From contig NZ_JAQNCY010000011.1 of NCBI RefSeq assembly GCF_028368855.1, positions 62,001-126,000 of the forward strand: 64,000 nt of DNA. Reading direction: 5' to 3'. The notes beneath the pieces are model-generated. The model was not told where the DNA came from. It did not search any database and saw nothing but the letters and a program-made list of their open reading frames with translations. Position 1 is the stretch's first letter. The number at the start of each line of letters is the position of its first letter. Positions 7,993 through 16,573 of the stretch are shown here, piece by piece. The DNA comes from Leisingera sp. SS27 (GTDB lineage: Bacteria; Pseudomonadota; Alphaproteobacteria; Rhodobacterales; Rhodobacteraceae). The position numbers and the translations under genes were made by a program.

Positions 7993-8955
7993 TCAGCCTT
8001 CTGCGCGCGGGCGGGGCCGCGGGGCGGGGCGGTTACGGCGGGTCTCGCGCCAGACGGAGACCAGGCCGGAGGCAATGATCAGGGCGCTGCCGGACCAGAC
8101 CTGCAGGTCGGGCCATTCGTTGAAGATCAGCACGCCCCAGAGGACCGACATCGGCATCGCGATGTATTCAAAGGGTGCCGCAAGCGCCGCCTCGTTCATG
8201 CGGTAGGCCTGGCTGACCAGATAGCCGCCGGCGGAGCCTGCGATGCCGACGCCGATCAGATAGGGCCAGTCCTGTGGCGCGGGCCAGATCCAGGCGCGCA
8301 GGATGAAATCGAAGGCGGGGCTGTCGCCGGTGGCAAAACGCCCGTCGCCAAAGATCAGCCCGGCCAGCGCGCTGAGAAGCAGAAAGCCCAGCATCGGGTA
8401 GAAGGCGAGCGTCGCCCCGGCCTCGGACCCGCCTGCGCGGCGGGTCAGCACATGCAGGGTGGCATAGCCGCAGGCGCCAAGGAGCGGCAGGATCGCGGCA
8501 GGCTGGAAGGTGTCCGCGCCCGGGCGCATGATGATCAGCACGCCCAGGAACCCGGCCACCACCGCGCCCCAGCGCCAGGGGCCGGGGCGCTCGCCCAGAA
8601 ACAGGGCTGACAGGGTGGTGACGATGAGGGGCGTGGCAAAGGCGATGGCCACCGCCTCGGCCAGCGGCAGCAGGGTGAGGCCGGTGAAGAAGCAGATGTT
8701 GGCAAAGAACACCACCAGGCAGCGCAACAGGTGCAGTTTCGGCTGGTGGGTGCGCAAGAGGTGATAGCCGCCCTCCAGCGGCATGATGATGGCGAGCATT
8801 ACGGCGACGGCGATTACAGAGCGGAACAGCACCATTTCATAGAGCGGATAGTCGCCCGACAGGAACTTGAAGATCATGTCGATGATGGAGAAAGCGATGC
8901 CAGCACCGGCGGCGGCAAACAGGCCGGGGACGCTGACCTTCATCTCTGCGCTCAT
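7993..8955 (-). CDS. DMT-superfamily EamA-type membrane transporter
   Basis: A protein of 320 residues with two EamA repeats (about 10 transmembrane segments). The chosen start MSAEMKVSVPGLFAAAGAGIAF has GGGAGG upstream; a longer start at 9036 would add an unlikely Pro-rich leader. The EamA signature is seen in LPLAEAVAIAFATPLIVTTLSALFLGE and again in ALAAPFEYIAMPMSVLWGVLIFNE. This family exports amino acids, nucleobases or other metabolites; the substrate is unknown. The C-terminal tail is Arg/Pro rich. Confidence 0.87.
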   Translation of the reverse strand: MSAEMKVSVPGLFAAAGAGIAFSIIDMIFKFLSGDYPLYEMVLFRSVIAVAVMLAIIMPLEGGYHLLRTHQPKLHLLRCLVVFFANICFFTGLTLLPLAEAVAIAFATPLIVTTLSALFLGERPGPWRWGAVVAGFLGVLIIMRPGADTFQPAAILPLLGACGYATLHVLTRRAGGSEAGATLAFYPMLGFLLLSALAGLIFGDGRFATGDSPAFDFILRAWIWPAPQDWPYLIGVGIAGSAGGYLVSQAYRMNEAALAAPFEYIAMPMSVLWGVLIFNEWPDLQVWSGSALIIASGLVSVWRETRRNRPAPRPRPRAEG

Positions 8956-9306
8956 GCCGTTGCCCTCCCGTCTCCTGCCCTTGATCAGTGGCGGATTTGA
9001 TCTGACCGGGCAATGGGCCGGGGCGGAAAAATGCAATTTTTCCGGGCAAAATTCCGGGCCGGAATTTTGGGCCGCGGAACGCTGGGGTTAGGTGATTGGG
9101 GAGGGGATGGATTTCCTGCTGAGAAGCGGTTCAGGTGCAGGCCTTCCCCTGAACGCGCCTGATCGAGTGTGGGGCGGCGCCTTGACCCGGGCGCAGGCCT
9201 GTGGGGGTGCACATTTGCGTTTGCGAACTGGGGGATCACGCAATGTCATTGGGCAAGGCGGGCGCGTGGCCCTAGGTTTGGCCGCGAACCAGCACATGAG
9301 GCGGCC
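8956..9306. other. Intergenic region of 351 bp with two adjacent palindromes
   Basis: This lies between two divergent genes. It holds GGAAAAA-N5-TTTTTCC (9025-9043) and, next to it, arms AAAATTCCGG/CCGGAATTTT around a single base (9048-9068). The second arm pair is identical to one at 19500-19522. Because the flanking genes are divergent these are not ordinary terminators. Downstream the strand reads CATTTGCGTTTGCGAACTG near 9211-9229. No gene was found. Confidence 0.5.
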
Positions 9307-9645
9307 ATGATCACCTGTTACATCACTTATGAAATTCACCCGGACAAGGTTGAGGCCTTTGAAATCTACTCCAAGGCCTGGATCCCGCTGGTGGAGCGGT
9401 TCGGGGGCACCCATCACGGCTATTTCCTGCCGCATGAAAGCGCCAATGATCTGGCGGTGGCGCTGTTTTCCTTCCCGTCTCTGGCGGCCTATGAGGAGTA
9501 TCGCGCCAAGAGCTTTGAGGATGCGGATTGCCTGGCGGCGTTCCAGTTCGCCCGGGAGAACGGCATTGTCCGGCGCTATGACCGGACCTTCCTGCGGCCT
9601 GTTCTGGAGGGCGATCTGGCGCCGCTGAAGGCTGCGATGGCTTAG
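9307..9645 (+). CDS. NIPSNAP family protein
   Basis: A protein of 112 residues beginning [28 protein letters not shown], a ferredoxin-like alpha/beta barrel typical of the NIPSNAP family (function unclear, often putative monooxygenase-like dimers). ATG 9307 is the natural start; longer frames begin in low-quality sequence. The motif [30 protein letters not shown] is characteristic of the family. Its stop overlaps the stop of the convergent yaiI gene (TAG against TAA on the other strand). Confidence 0.85.
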   Translation: MITCYITYEIHPDKVEAFEIYSKAWIPLVERFGGTHHGYFLPHESANDLAVALFSFPSLAAYEEYRAKSFEDADCLAAFQFARENGIVRRYDRTFLRPVLEGDLAPLKAAMA

Positions 9646-10100
9646 CGGCCTGCCTTGGCCGCGCGCAGTTCGCGCTCCAGCGCATCCAGGAAGCGGGAGC
9701 GGTCGGCCTTGGTGAAGCCCTTGCCGCCGCCCTGCATGCCCAGCGGGTTGGCGGCGCGCAGGTCGGCCATCAGGTCGCGCATCGCCAGCTGCTGGCCGAT
9801 GTTTCCTTCCGTAAACCGCTCGCCGTTGTGGCGCAGGACGCGGGCGCCGGCCTCGATGCATTTTGCAGCGAGCGGGATGTCGCCCGTCACCACCACATCG
9901 CCCGGCCCGCAGCGCTCTGCGATCCACATGTCGGCCACATCGGCGCCCTCGGCCACGATCACGGTTTCCACCAGCGGGTTCTGCGAGGGCCGCAGCCCGC
10001 CATTGGAGACCACGAACATGCGCAACCCGTGGCGGGTGGCGACCCGCTCGGCCTCCTGCTTCACAGGGCAGGCGTCGGCGTCGATGTAAAGCGCGGTCAC
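9642..10100 (-). CDS. UPF0178 (YaiI/YqxD) family protein
   Basis: A protein of 152 residues with the family start [19 protein letters not shown], the conserved DxDACPVK motif, followed by [20 protein letters not shown]. The family resembles PIN/NYN-type nucleases, with acidic residues around a metal site; its role is not known. The start overlaps the sthA stop as ATGA, so it is co-translated with sthA. Confidence 0.9.
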   Translation of the reverse strand: MTALYIDADACPVKQEAERVATRHGLRMFVVSNGGLRPSQNPLVETVIVAEGADVADMWIAERCGPGDVVVTGDIPLAAKCIEAGARVLRHNGERFTEGNIGQQLAMRDLMADLRAANPLGMQGGGKGFTKADRSRFLDALERELRAAKAGR

Positions 10101-11593
10101 TCTGCCGCCTTCTTCTCTGGGGAAGGGGCTTTCTCTGCCTTGGTCTCGGGTTTGGCCTTGGCCTTGCGGGCGGGTTTCTTCACCTTGAACTCTTCCGGGA
10201 TCGGCATCCGGTTGAAGGCGTCGAGACCGGCGATCTTGTAGGCCTCGGCCAGGGTCGGGTAGTTGAAGGTGTTCTGCACGAAGTAGTCCACCGTGCCCTT
10301 GAGGTTCAGCACCGCCTGGGCAATGTGGATCAGTTCCGTCGCGCCTTCGCCGACGATCTGCACGCCCAGCACCCGGCGGGTTTTCAGCGAGAACAGCATT
10401 TTCAGCATGCCGTGCTCCAGCCCCATGATGTGGCCGCGGGAGGTTTCGCGGAAGCGGGCGACGCCGACCTCATAGGGAATACCGCGCTCTTTCAGCTCTT
10501 CCTCGGACATGCCGCAGGTGGACATTTCCGGTACCGAGTAGATGCCATAGGGGTACCAGGGGCTTTCCGGCAGGGTCGGGGTTTCCAGCGCGTGGCAGGC
10601 GGCAACGCGGCCCTGCTGCAGCGAGGTGGAGGCGAGCGACGGGTGGCCGATCACATCGCCGGCGGCATAGATATGCGGCACCGCGGTCTGGTAGGTCTTG
10701 CGGTCCACGCTGAGGCGGCCGCGGTGGTCGGTCTGGAGGCCGACGGCCTCGAGGTTCAGGGCGGAGGTGGCGCCCATCCGGCCGGCCGCAAACAGCAGCA
10801 TTTCAGAACGCACATGGCGGCCGTTTTCGAGGGTGACTTCGACATGCTCGCCTGCGTCCTCGATGCTTTCGACCGCGGAGCCGAGCCGCAGGTCTACGCC
10901 GTTTTCGCGGATCTGGTGGGTGAAGTCCTGGATCAGGGTCTTGTCGATGAAGTCGAGGAAGGTCTCGCGCGGCTCGATCAGGGTGACGCGCACGTCCAGG
11001 GCGGAGAACATAGTGGCGTATTCCACCCCGATCACACCGGCGCCGATCACGGTGAGGGAGCGCGGGATCTCGGCCATCTCCAGGAACTCGTCGCCGTCCA
11101 CAACGGTCCTGCCGTTGAAGGGCACATATTCCGGGCGGTAGGTCTTGGTGCCGGTGGAGATCAGGAATTTCTCTGCCGTCAGCCGGGTGGTCTCGCCTGC
11201 TTCGGTGGCGACCTCGACCTCATTCGAGCCGATGAATTTCGCCAGCCCCAGCAGGGTGTCCACATGGTTGCGGTTGAACTGGTGCTCCAGCACGTCGACC
11301 TCGTAATCGAGGGTCATGTGCAGGCGTGCCTTCAGGTCGTTGGCCTCGATCTGGTCCTTCACCCGGTAGGAGCGGCCGTAGAACGAGCGCTCGCGCCAGC
11401 CGGAGAGGTTCAGCACGGTTTCGCGCAGGGTCTTTGACGGGATGGTGCCGGTGTGCACCGACACGCCGCCCAGCCGGTCCTTGCGGTCGATCACCAGCAC
11501 CCGGCGGTGCAGTTTGCCCGCCTGGATGGCGGCGGCGCGGCCCGAGGGGCCGGAGCCGATGATGATCAGGTCATAATCAAAGTCTTCACTCAT
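10097..11593 (-). CDS. sthA: Soluble pyridine nucleotide transhydrogenase (Si-specific)
   Basis: A protein of 498 residues, slightly longer than usual because of a Lys/Ala/Glu-rich C-terminal tail ([18 protein letters not shown]). It binds FAD through [16 protein letters not shown] and NAD(P) through [15 protein letters not shown]. Where related disulfide reductases have CxxxxC, this one has [17 protein letters not shown] with no cysteine pair, as expected for SthA. It interconverts NADPH and NADH in the cytosol. Together with fghA it fits redox balance around formaldehyde oxidation, though this is inference. Confidence 0.92.
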   Translation of the reverse strand: MSEDFDYDLIIIGSGPSGRAAAIQAGKLHRRVLVIDRKDRLGGVSVHTGTIPSKTLRETVLNLSGWRERSFYGRSYRVKDQIEANDLKARLHMTLDYEVDVLEHQFNRNHVDTLLGLAKFIGSNEVEVATEAGETTRLTAEKFLISTGTKTYRPEYVPFNGRTVVDGDEFLEMAEIPRSLTVIGAGVIGVEYATMFSALDVRVTLIEPRETFLDFIDKTLIQDFTHQIRENGVDLRLGSAVESIEDAGEHVEVTLENGRHVRSEMLLFAAGRMGATSALNLEAVGLQTDHRGRLSVDRKTYQTAVPHIYAAGDVIGHPSLASTSLQQGRVAACHALETPTLPESPWYPYGIYSVPEMSTCGMSEEELKERGIPYEVGVARFRETSRGHIMGLEHGMLKMLFSLKTRRVLGVQIVGEGATELIHIAQAVLNLKGTVDYFVQNTFNYPTLAEAYKIAGLDAFNRMPIPEEFKVKKPARKAKAKPETKAEKAPSPEKKAAE

Positions 11594-11610
11594 GGCCGCG
11601 TCCTTTGGTC

Positions 11611-12444
11611 TTAGTTCTGGTACAGCGCGTCGGCGTGGAAGGAGACATGCTCCTCCATGAAGGTCGACACGAAGAAATAGCTGTGGTCATAGCCCGGCTG
11701 CATCCGCAGGGTGGCCTGCTGGCGGCGCTCGGCCACCGCATGGGCCAGCGCCTCGGGCTTCAGGAGGTCGATGAACTGGTCGGCGGTGCCGGTGTCGATC
11801 AGGACCGGGCCGTCGAAGCCCTTTTCGCGCATCATCAGGGTGGCGTCATGCTTGGCCCAGGCGGCTTCATCGTCGCCCAGATAGGCGCTCAGCTGCTTGC
11901 GGCCCCAGTCCGATGCGGTCGGGTTGGAGATCGGCGCAAAGGCGGAAACCGACTTGTAGCGGCCCGGCAGGTTCATCGCCAGCGTCAGCGCGCCGTGGCC
12001 GCCCATGGAATGGCCGGTGATCGCCTGGCGGTCCAGGTCGATGGCGAATTTCTCGCCCAAGAGCGCGGGCAGTTCCTCGGCGACATAGTCCCACATGCGG
12101 AAATGCGGCGCCCAGGGGTTTTGCGTGGCGTTCACGTAGAAGCCTGCGCCCTGGCCCAGGTCATAGGCGTCATCATCCGCCACGCCTTCGCCGCGGGGGC
12201 TGGTGTCGGGGAAGACGATGGCGATGCCCTGTTCGGCGCACCACGCCTGGGCACCCGCTTTGGTCATCGCGTTTTCATGGGTGCAGGTGAGGCCCGAGAG
12301 GTACCACAGCACCGGCACCGGGCCGTCCTTGGCTTCCTCCGGCAGGAACAGGCCAAAGGTCATGTCGCCGCCGGTGGCGGTGCTGGCGTGTTTGTAGACG
12401 CCCTGGGTGCCGCCAAAGGCGCGGTTCTCGGAAACGGTTTCCAT
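11611..12444 (-). CDS. fghA: S-formylglutathione hydrolase
   Basis: A protein of 277 residues, full length for the esterase D family. Catalytic Ser is in GHSMGGHGALT, and the start METVSENRAFGGTQGVYKH and the motif LSGLTCTHENAMTKAGAQ are family hallmarks. It hydrolyses S-formylglutathione to formate and glutathione, the last step of glutathione-dependent formaldehyde detoxification. It lies 17 bases upstream of sthA, probably in the same transcript. Formaldehyde would be made by the methylated-amine enzymes encoded about 30 kb away. Confidence 0.92.
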   Translation of the reverse strand: METVSENRAFGGTQGVYKHASTATGGDMTFGLFLPEEAKDGPVPVLWYLSGLTCTHENAMTKAGAQAWCAEQGIAIVFPDTSPRGEGVADDDAYDLGQGAGFYVNATQNPWAPHFRMWDYVAEELPALLGEKFAIDLDRQAITGHSMGGHGALTLAMNLPGRYKSVSAFAPISNPTASDWGRKQLSAYLGDDEAAWAKHDATLMMREKGFDGPVLIDTGTADQFIDLLKPEALAHAVAERRQQATLRMQPGYDHSYFFVSTFMEEHVSFHADALYQN

Positions 12445-12545
12445 GGGTGAGGCTCCTCAAAATCTGTTAGCCCTACCGCTACCTGCTGATGGCCTCAGGG
12501 TCCAGCGGATGGGCGGCAGCTATGCCGGTTTTTGCGGCACAAGGA

Positions 12546-12559
12546 TTGCGAATTCGCAA
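12546..12559. promoter_or_regulatory. Perfect palindrome TTGCGAATTCGCAA
   Basis: A 14-bp perfect dyad (TTGCGAA/TTCGCAA) lies between the divergent fghA and cupin genes, 100 bp upstream of fghA and 113 bp upstream of the cupin gene. A similar run, TTGCGTTTGCGAA, occurs at 9214-9226. It is a likely operator; the regulator is unknown. Confidence 0.5.
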
Positions 12560-12672
12560 ACATCCGGGGCTTTGGCCGCCGGGCGGGTGCCGCATTTGCG
12601 CAAGGGAGTGCTGGACAGCCAGTGCGAAACCCGGGACAGTCCGCAGCCAAGGCAAGAGGGAGGCACAGGGCC

Positions 12673-13020
12673 ATGAGCGATTTTCTGAGACTGACACCGG
12701 AGGCCGCGGACGCGGACGCGGAGGTGGAACGCCCGGCGGCGGAGAAGGTGCTGGCAGGGGATCCGGTCTTCACCACCTGGAACGCAGAGGAGCGGGACGG
12801 GCTTTACTGCGGCATCTGGCAGTCGACGCCGGGCAAGTGGCGGATTTCCTATGACGAGTGGGAATACTGCCGGATCCTGCAGGGGCGCTCGGTGATCACC
12901 AGCGACGACGGCAGTGAGTATGCGCTGGCAGCGGGCGACAGTTTCATCCTGCGGCCCGGCTTCAGCGGCACCTGGGAGGTGATTGAGACCACCCGCAAGG
13001 ATTATGTGATCCGGCTCTGA
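12673..13020 (+). CDS. Cupin domain-containing protein (DUF861-like)
   Basis: A protein of 115 residues: MSDFLRLTPEAADADAEVERPAAEKVL, then WESTPGKW-like sequence (WQSTPGKWRISYDEWEYCRILQGRSVITSDDG) and AAGDSFILRPGFSGTWEV. This matches the small cupins of the DUF861/EutQ-like group. GGGAGG lies about 10 bases before the ATG. Such proteins bind metal or small ligands; the role here is unknown. Confidence 0.85.
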   Translation: MSDFLRLTPEAADADAEVERPAAEKVLAGDPVFTTWNAEERDGLYCGIWQSTPGKWRISYDEWEYCRILQGRSVITSDDGSEYALAAGDSFILRPGFSGTWEVIETTRKDYVIRL

Positions 13021-13029
13021 TCCGGAGGG

Positions 13030-13965
13030 TCAGGAGACCCAGGCGATCACGGCCGGCACGGTGACGATTGACACCACGGTGGAGATGAAGATTGCGGCGG
13101 AGGCCCGGTGCGGGGCCACGCCGTAGTGCTGCGCCAGCATGTAGACATTGCCCGCCACCGGCAGCGATGCAGCAGCGATGGCAACGGCGGCAGAGAACGG
13201 CGCCGCCGGGATCAGCCACAGCACGGCGACGGCAACGCAGACCGGGTGCAGCACCAGTTTGGCAAAGCTGAGCCAGCCGGAGATATGCACCCGCTCCGCC
13301 GACTTGGAGGCCAGCGAGGCGCCGATGGCAAACAGCGCGCCCGGCGTGGCGGCGCCGCCGAGGATGGTGAGGAAATCATTTGCCGGGCCCGGAATCGGCA
13401 GGGTGGAAGCCGACCAGGCGAGGCCTGCGACAATGGACAGGATCATAGGGTTTTTCAGGAGGCCCAGACCGACCAGTTTCAGGGTTGCCGGCCCCAGGTT
13501 CGATCCTTGGCCCTGGCCGCGGCCTGCGTTGATCAGAATGACGATCAGCGAGGAGAACACCACCAGATCAACGCTGAGCACCACCATCATCGGCGCCACC
13601 GAGGCCGGACCGAAAAGGATCGCCATCATTGGCAGGCCCAGGAAACCCACATTGCCGATCGCCGCGCATTGCGCTTCCACCGCTGCGGTGGGCACGTCCA
13701 GGCCGCGGGCCATGGCGACGGCTGTCACCAGTAAATAGACCGCCAGCGTGCCGGCCAGGTAGCCAAAGATCAGCGTTGGGTCGAAGACCTCGGCAAAGGA
13801 CAGGTTGGCGGCAAAGCCGAAGATCATCGCCGACAGCGGGAAGTAGAAGACGAAGCGGGTGAGGTAGGCGGTGGCTTCCTCGGTGAAAAACCGGCTGCGC
13901 CCGGCCCAGTAGCCAAGGCCGATGATTGCGAAGAAGGGCAGGGTGCGGAAGAAGATCTCGGCCAT
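13030..13965 (-). CDS. AEC-family transporter (auxin efflux carrier-like)
   Basis: A protein of 311 residues from ATG 13965 (MAEIFFRTLPFFAIIGLGYWAGRSRFF); a TTG at 13998 would add 11 residues, and neither has a strong ribosome site. About ten hydrophobic helices carry the family pattern, including NVGFLGLPMMAILFG and the C-terminal LPVAGNVYMLAQHYGVAPHRASAAIFISTVVS. Family members export malonate, malate or related anions; the substrate is unknown. It converges on the cupin gene with a 9-base gap. Confidence 0.88.
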   Translation of the reverse strand: MAEIFFRTLPFFAIIGLGYWAGRSRFFTEEATAYLTRFVFYFPLSAMIFGFAANLSFAEVFDPTLIFGYLAGTLAVYLLVTAVAMARGLDVPTAAVEAQCAAIGNVGFLGLPMMAILFGPASVAPMMVVLSVDLVVFSSLIVILINAGRGQGQGSNLGPATLKLVGLGLLKNPMILSIVAGLAWSASTLPIPGPANDFLTILGGAATPGALFAIGASLASKSAERVHISGWLSFAKLVLHPVCVAVAVLWLIPAAPFSAAVAIAAASLPVAGNVYMLAQHYGVAPHRASAAIFISTVVSIVTVPAVIAWVS

Positions 13966-14037
13966 GGGGATTGGTAACAAGAGCTGACCAATTGGCAAAG
14001 GCTGTTTTTTTGGCAGGTTTTGAACGGGCAGGGGGCT

Positions 14038-14226
14038 GCTCCCGCCTGTTCATGGGCAGTCCAGGGACTGCCCTTCACAGTTGGGCGTGGCCCTGTGCTG
14101 CGCACAGGGCAGGGAGAGGATTCTGCTGAGAATTCCGGTTCCATGACGTGCACCCGCAGCGCGCCAGCGCTGCCGGGCCCAACCGGGAGGGCAGCCTTTG
14201 GCTGTTCCGGAGCGGGCGGGAGAGCC
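14038..14226 (+). repeat. Structured intergenic repeat, copy 1
   Basis: It opens with GCTCCCGCC (14038-14046) and closes with GGCGGGAGAGCC (14215-14226), which can pair. Inside are hairpin GGGCAGTCC/GGACTGCCC (14054-14073), the core AGTTGGGCGTGG (14079-14090), hairpin GCCCTGTGC/GCACAGGGC (14090-14110), hairpin GCAGCGC/GCGCTGC (14156-14173), GCCCAAC (14177-14183, complement of the core) and hairpin CAGCC/GGCTG (14192-14204). It lies just after the 3' end of mbfA. Copies 2 and 3 share the plan with different stem sequences. Confidence 0.75.
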
Positions 14227-14239
14227 TGCGCTGCGGAAC

Positions 14240-15214
14240 TCAGCCGCTGCCGATCAGCATACCTGCACCCAGCACCAGCGCGCCGCCCAGAACCACCTGC
14301 ATTGTGGCGCGCCAGAACGGGGTTTCCATGAACTTGTTCTGGATCCAGGCGATGGCCCAGAGCTCAACAAAGACGATCAGCAGTGCCAGCGTGGTTGCGG
14401 TCCAGAATTCCGGGATCAGATAGGGCAGGGCGTGGCCGAGGCCGCCGACTGTTGTCATGATGCCGGATGCGAGGCCGCGTTTGATCGGTGAGCCGCGGCC
14501 GGAAAGTTCGCCATCATCCGAGGCCGCTTCGGTGAAGCCCATCGAGATGCCGGCCCCGACCGAGGCCGCCATGCCGACCAGAAAAGTGGTCCAGGTGTCC
14601 TGGGTGGCAAAGGCGGTGGCGAAGATCGGCGCCAGGGTGGAGACAGAGCCGTCCATCAGCCCGGCCAGCCCCGGCTGCACCCAGGTCAGCACGAACTGGC
14701 GGTGGGCGGCGCGGTCCTCGTCTGCGCGGGTGCCGTCGTCCAGATGCGCCTCCTGCAACTCCCCGGCGCGGGTCTGGTGGCCCGCCTCGGCAGCGGCGAG
14801 GTCGCCCAGCAGTTTGCGCGTCGCGGCGTCCTGGGTGCGGGCGGCGGCGGCGGTGTAGAAATGCTCTGCGTCGCGCTCCATCGCGCTGGCCTCATCGCGG
14901 ATGCGGTCGAGGCTCAGGTTCTCCATCAGCCAGACCGGACGGCGGGCATAGTAGCCCGCCACGTGCTCGCGCCGGATCAGCGGGATCGCCGGGCCGAACC
15001 GCGCCTCGTGCAGGGCAATGAGCTGGGCGCGGTGACCGTCCTCCTCTGCCGCCATGCCGTCGAACATCGCGGCAGAGGCGGGGTATTCACCGCGCAGCCG
15101 TTCGCCGTAACCGCGGTAGATGCGCGCATCGTCCTCTTCCGAGGAGATCGCAAGGGCGAGAATTTCCTGTTCTGATAGCTCCACAAAGTGCTTGCGCTGG
15201 GTGAAAAAACGCAT
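14240..15214 (-). CDS. mbfA: Membrane-bound ferritin-like iron exporter MbfA (erythrin-VIT1 family)
   Basis: A protein of 324 residues. The N-terminal half is an erythrin/ferritin-like domain with di-iron acidic clusters (ISSEEDDARIYRGYGE, AAEEDGHRAQL, AEAGHQTRAGEL). The C-terminal half is a VIT1/CCC1-type membrane domain (FLVGMAASVGAGISMGFTEAASDDGELSGRGSP, then hydrophobic helices). In Bradyrhizobium and Agrobacterium MbfA exports iron and protects against iron and peroxide stress; it is repressed by Irr. An iron control element is present 15 bp upstream of the start, supporting the same control here. Confidence 0.9.
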   Translation of the reverse strand: MRFFTQRKHFVELSEQEILALAISSEEDDARIYRGYGERLRGEYPASAAMFDGMAAEEDGHRAQLIALHEARFGPAIPLIRREHVAGYYARRPVWLMENLSLDRIRDEASAMERDAEHFYTAAAARTQDAATRKLLGDLAAAEAGHQTRAGELQEAHLDDGTRADEDRAAHRQFVLTWVQPGLAGLMDGSVSTLAPIFATAFATQDTWTTFLVGMAASVGAGISMGFTEAASDDGELSGRGSPIKRGLASGIMTTVGGLGHALPYLIPEFWTATTLALLIVFVELWAIAWIQNKFMETPFWRATMQVVLGGALVLGAGMLIGSG

Positions 15215-15228
15215 CTGCCGCCCCTCAA

Positions 15229-15245
15229 TTTAGAATAATTCTAAA
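15229..15245. promoter_or_regulatory. Iron control element (Irr box) of mbfA
   Basis: TTTAGAATAATTCTAAA is a perfect 17-bp dyad around a central A, matching the rhizobial/rhodobacterial ICE motif bound by Irr. It ends 15 bp upstream of the mbfA start, a repressor position. It is also in front of the divergent TetR gene at a distance of about 107 bp, which is less likely to be affected. Confidence 0.85.
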
Positions 15246-15351
15246 CATAACGGTTCCGCGAGGGAGCGCAAGGCGGTGCGGGTTCTGCTGTTGCAATGGA
15301 GCGGCGCAGGCTACATTAGGCGCAGACCCCTACGCAGCCAACGGAGCCCGC

Positions 15352-15969
15352 ATGAACCAGCAAGCCAGCGTCCTGCGCACCGGCCGGAAATTCGATCAGG
15401 TCCTGGACGGCGCGCGCGAGGTGTTCCTGGCGGACGGGTTCGAGGGCGCCAGCGTCGACAAGATCGCCAAGGCGGCGGGGGTCTCCAAGGCGACGCTCTA
15501 CAGCTATTTTCCCGACAAGCGGGTCTTGTTCATGGAAGTGGTGCGCTCTGCCTGCGTGCAGCAGGCGGATGCATCGCTGGAGCTGACACCGGGCAGCTGC
15601 GGGCCGCGGGATGTGCTGCGGGCGGCGGCGGAGCGGGTGCACGGAGTGCTGCTGGGTGGCTTCAGCCTGCAGCTGTTCCGCATCTTCGTGGCAGAGGCCG
15701 ACCGGTTCCCGGAGCTGGGGCCGATGTTTTATGAAAGCGGCCCGATGGTGCTGCATGGCGAGATCCGCGATTATATCGAGGCCGCGGCGGCGCGCGGCGA
15801 GCTGAAGATCGCGGATGCCGATCTGGCCGCGGCGCAGTTCATCGAGCTGTGCAAGGCCGATGTGTTCCTGCGGTTCCTGTTCAAGATCGACACTGAATTC
15901 TCTGAGGCTGAGCGCGAGCGGGTGATCAGCGGCGCGATTGACACTTTCATGGCGCGGTTCGGGGCCTGA
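15352..15969 (+). CDS. TetR/AcrR-family transcriptional regulator
   Basis: A protein of 205 residues with a clear N-terminal TetR helix-turn-helix (FDQVLDGAREVFLADGFEGASVDKIAKAAGVSKATLYSYFPDKRVLF). The C-terminal domain (RAAAERVHGVLLGGFSLQLFRIFVAEADRFPELGPMFYESG) is of the AefR-like TetR_C type. No target is obvious: it is divergent from mbfA and convergent with the cytochrome c' gene. Confidence 0.88.
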   Translation: MNQQASVLRTGRKFDQVLDGAREVFLADGFEGASVDKIAKAAGVSKATLYSYFPDKRVLFMEVVRSACVQQADASLELTPGSCGPRDVLRAAAERVHGVLLGGFSLQLFRIFVAEADRFPELGPMFYESGPMVLHGEIRDYIEAAAARGELKIADADLAAAQFIELCKADVFLRFLFKIDTEFSEAERERVISGAIDTFMARFGA

Positions 15970-15984
15970 GCCGGTCTTTCCCGG

Positions 15985-16461
15985 TTAGTGCGTGGTGAAG
16001 CTGTTGGGGGTCCTGCGGTAGGTCTCGTGGCAGCTGAGGCAGCCCTGCATCAGCCCGGGCAGAGTGCGGCGCAGGGCGGGCAGGGAGCGGGCGCTGAGGG
16101 CTCTGGCCGCAATTTCGGCTGATTTGGCCCGGGCTTCGAAATCATCCCAGGATGTCCAGATCTGCGGCCGGGCGTGGCTGCGCGGGTCCATCCTGTGTTT
16201 GCGGAACTGCTTGCGGATGCTGCTGGTGGATTTGATCAGCTGCCGCCGGGCGATGCGCGCCTTGCCCTGATCGAAGACGGCGCGCCCGGCCATCATGGCA
16301 GTGAGCACATCCATTGCGGCCTTTTGCGTGGTCATCAGGGTGATGCGTCGGGTCACATGCTTGCTGGCGCCGTCACCGGCAGTGACCGGGGCAGAAGGCC
16401 CGGTGGCAAGGGCGGCGAGGAGCGCAAGGCAGGCAAGCGGTTTCAATAGGCGCAGGGTCAT
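15985..16461 (-). CDS. Cytochrome c' family periplasmic haem protein
   Basis: A protein of 158 residues with a signal peptide (MTLRLLKPLACLALLAALATGPSAPVTAG). One haem-c site lies near the C-terminus, CLSCH at residues 141-145, as in four-helix-bundle cytochromes c'. The family binds nitric oxide and other gases in the periplasm, or carries electrons. It is basic (many Arg and Lys). The gene is divergent from imuB, with which it shares the LexA-box interval. Confidence 0.82.
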   Translation of the reverse strand: MTLRLLKPLACLALLAALATGPSAPVTAGDGASKHVTRRITLMTTQKAAMDVLTAMMAGRAVFDQGKARIARRQLIKSTSSIRKQFRKHRMDPRSHARPQIWTSWDDFEARAKSAEIAARALSARSLPALRRTLPGLMQGCLSCHETYRRTPNSFTTH

Positions 16462-16500
16462 GCTGCGGCTCCGGACCGGATTGACCGAATCGAATGATTA

Positions 16501-16515
16501 GAACAAAATGGGAAC
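16501..16515. promoter_or_regulatory. LexA (SOS) box, GAAC-N7-GAAC direct repeat
   Basis: GAACAAAATGGGAAC reads GAAC-N7-GAAC, equal to GTTC-N7-GTTC on the other strand, the alphaproteobacterial LexA consensus. It lies 58 bp upstream of the imuB start. This fits SOS induction of imuB, which is known for this gene in related bacteria. Confidence 0.8.
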
Positions 16516-16573
16516 ATCTGCACTGAAACTCCTGTAACCTGCCGTCTGCCGGCCCCTGCTGCGTGATCTGCCC

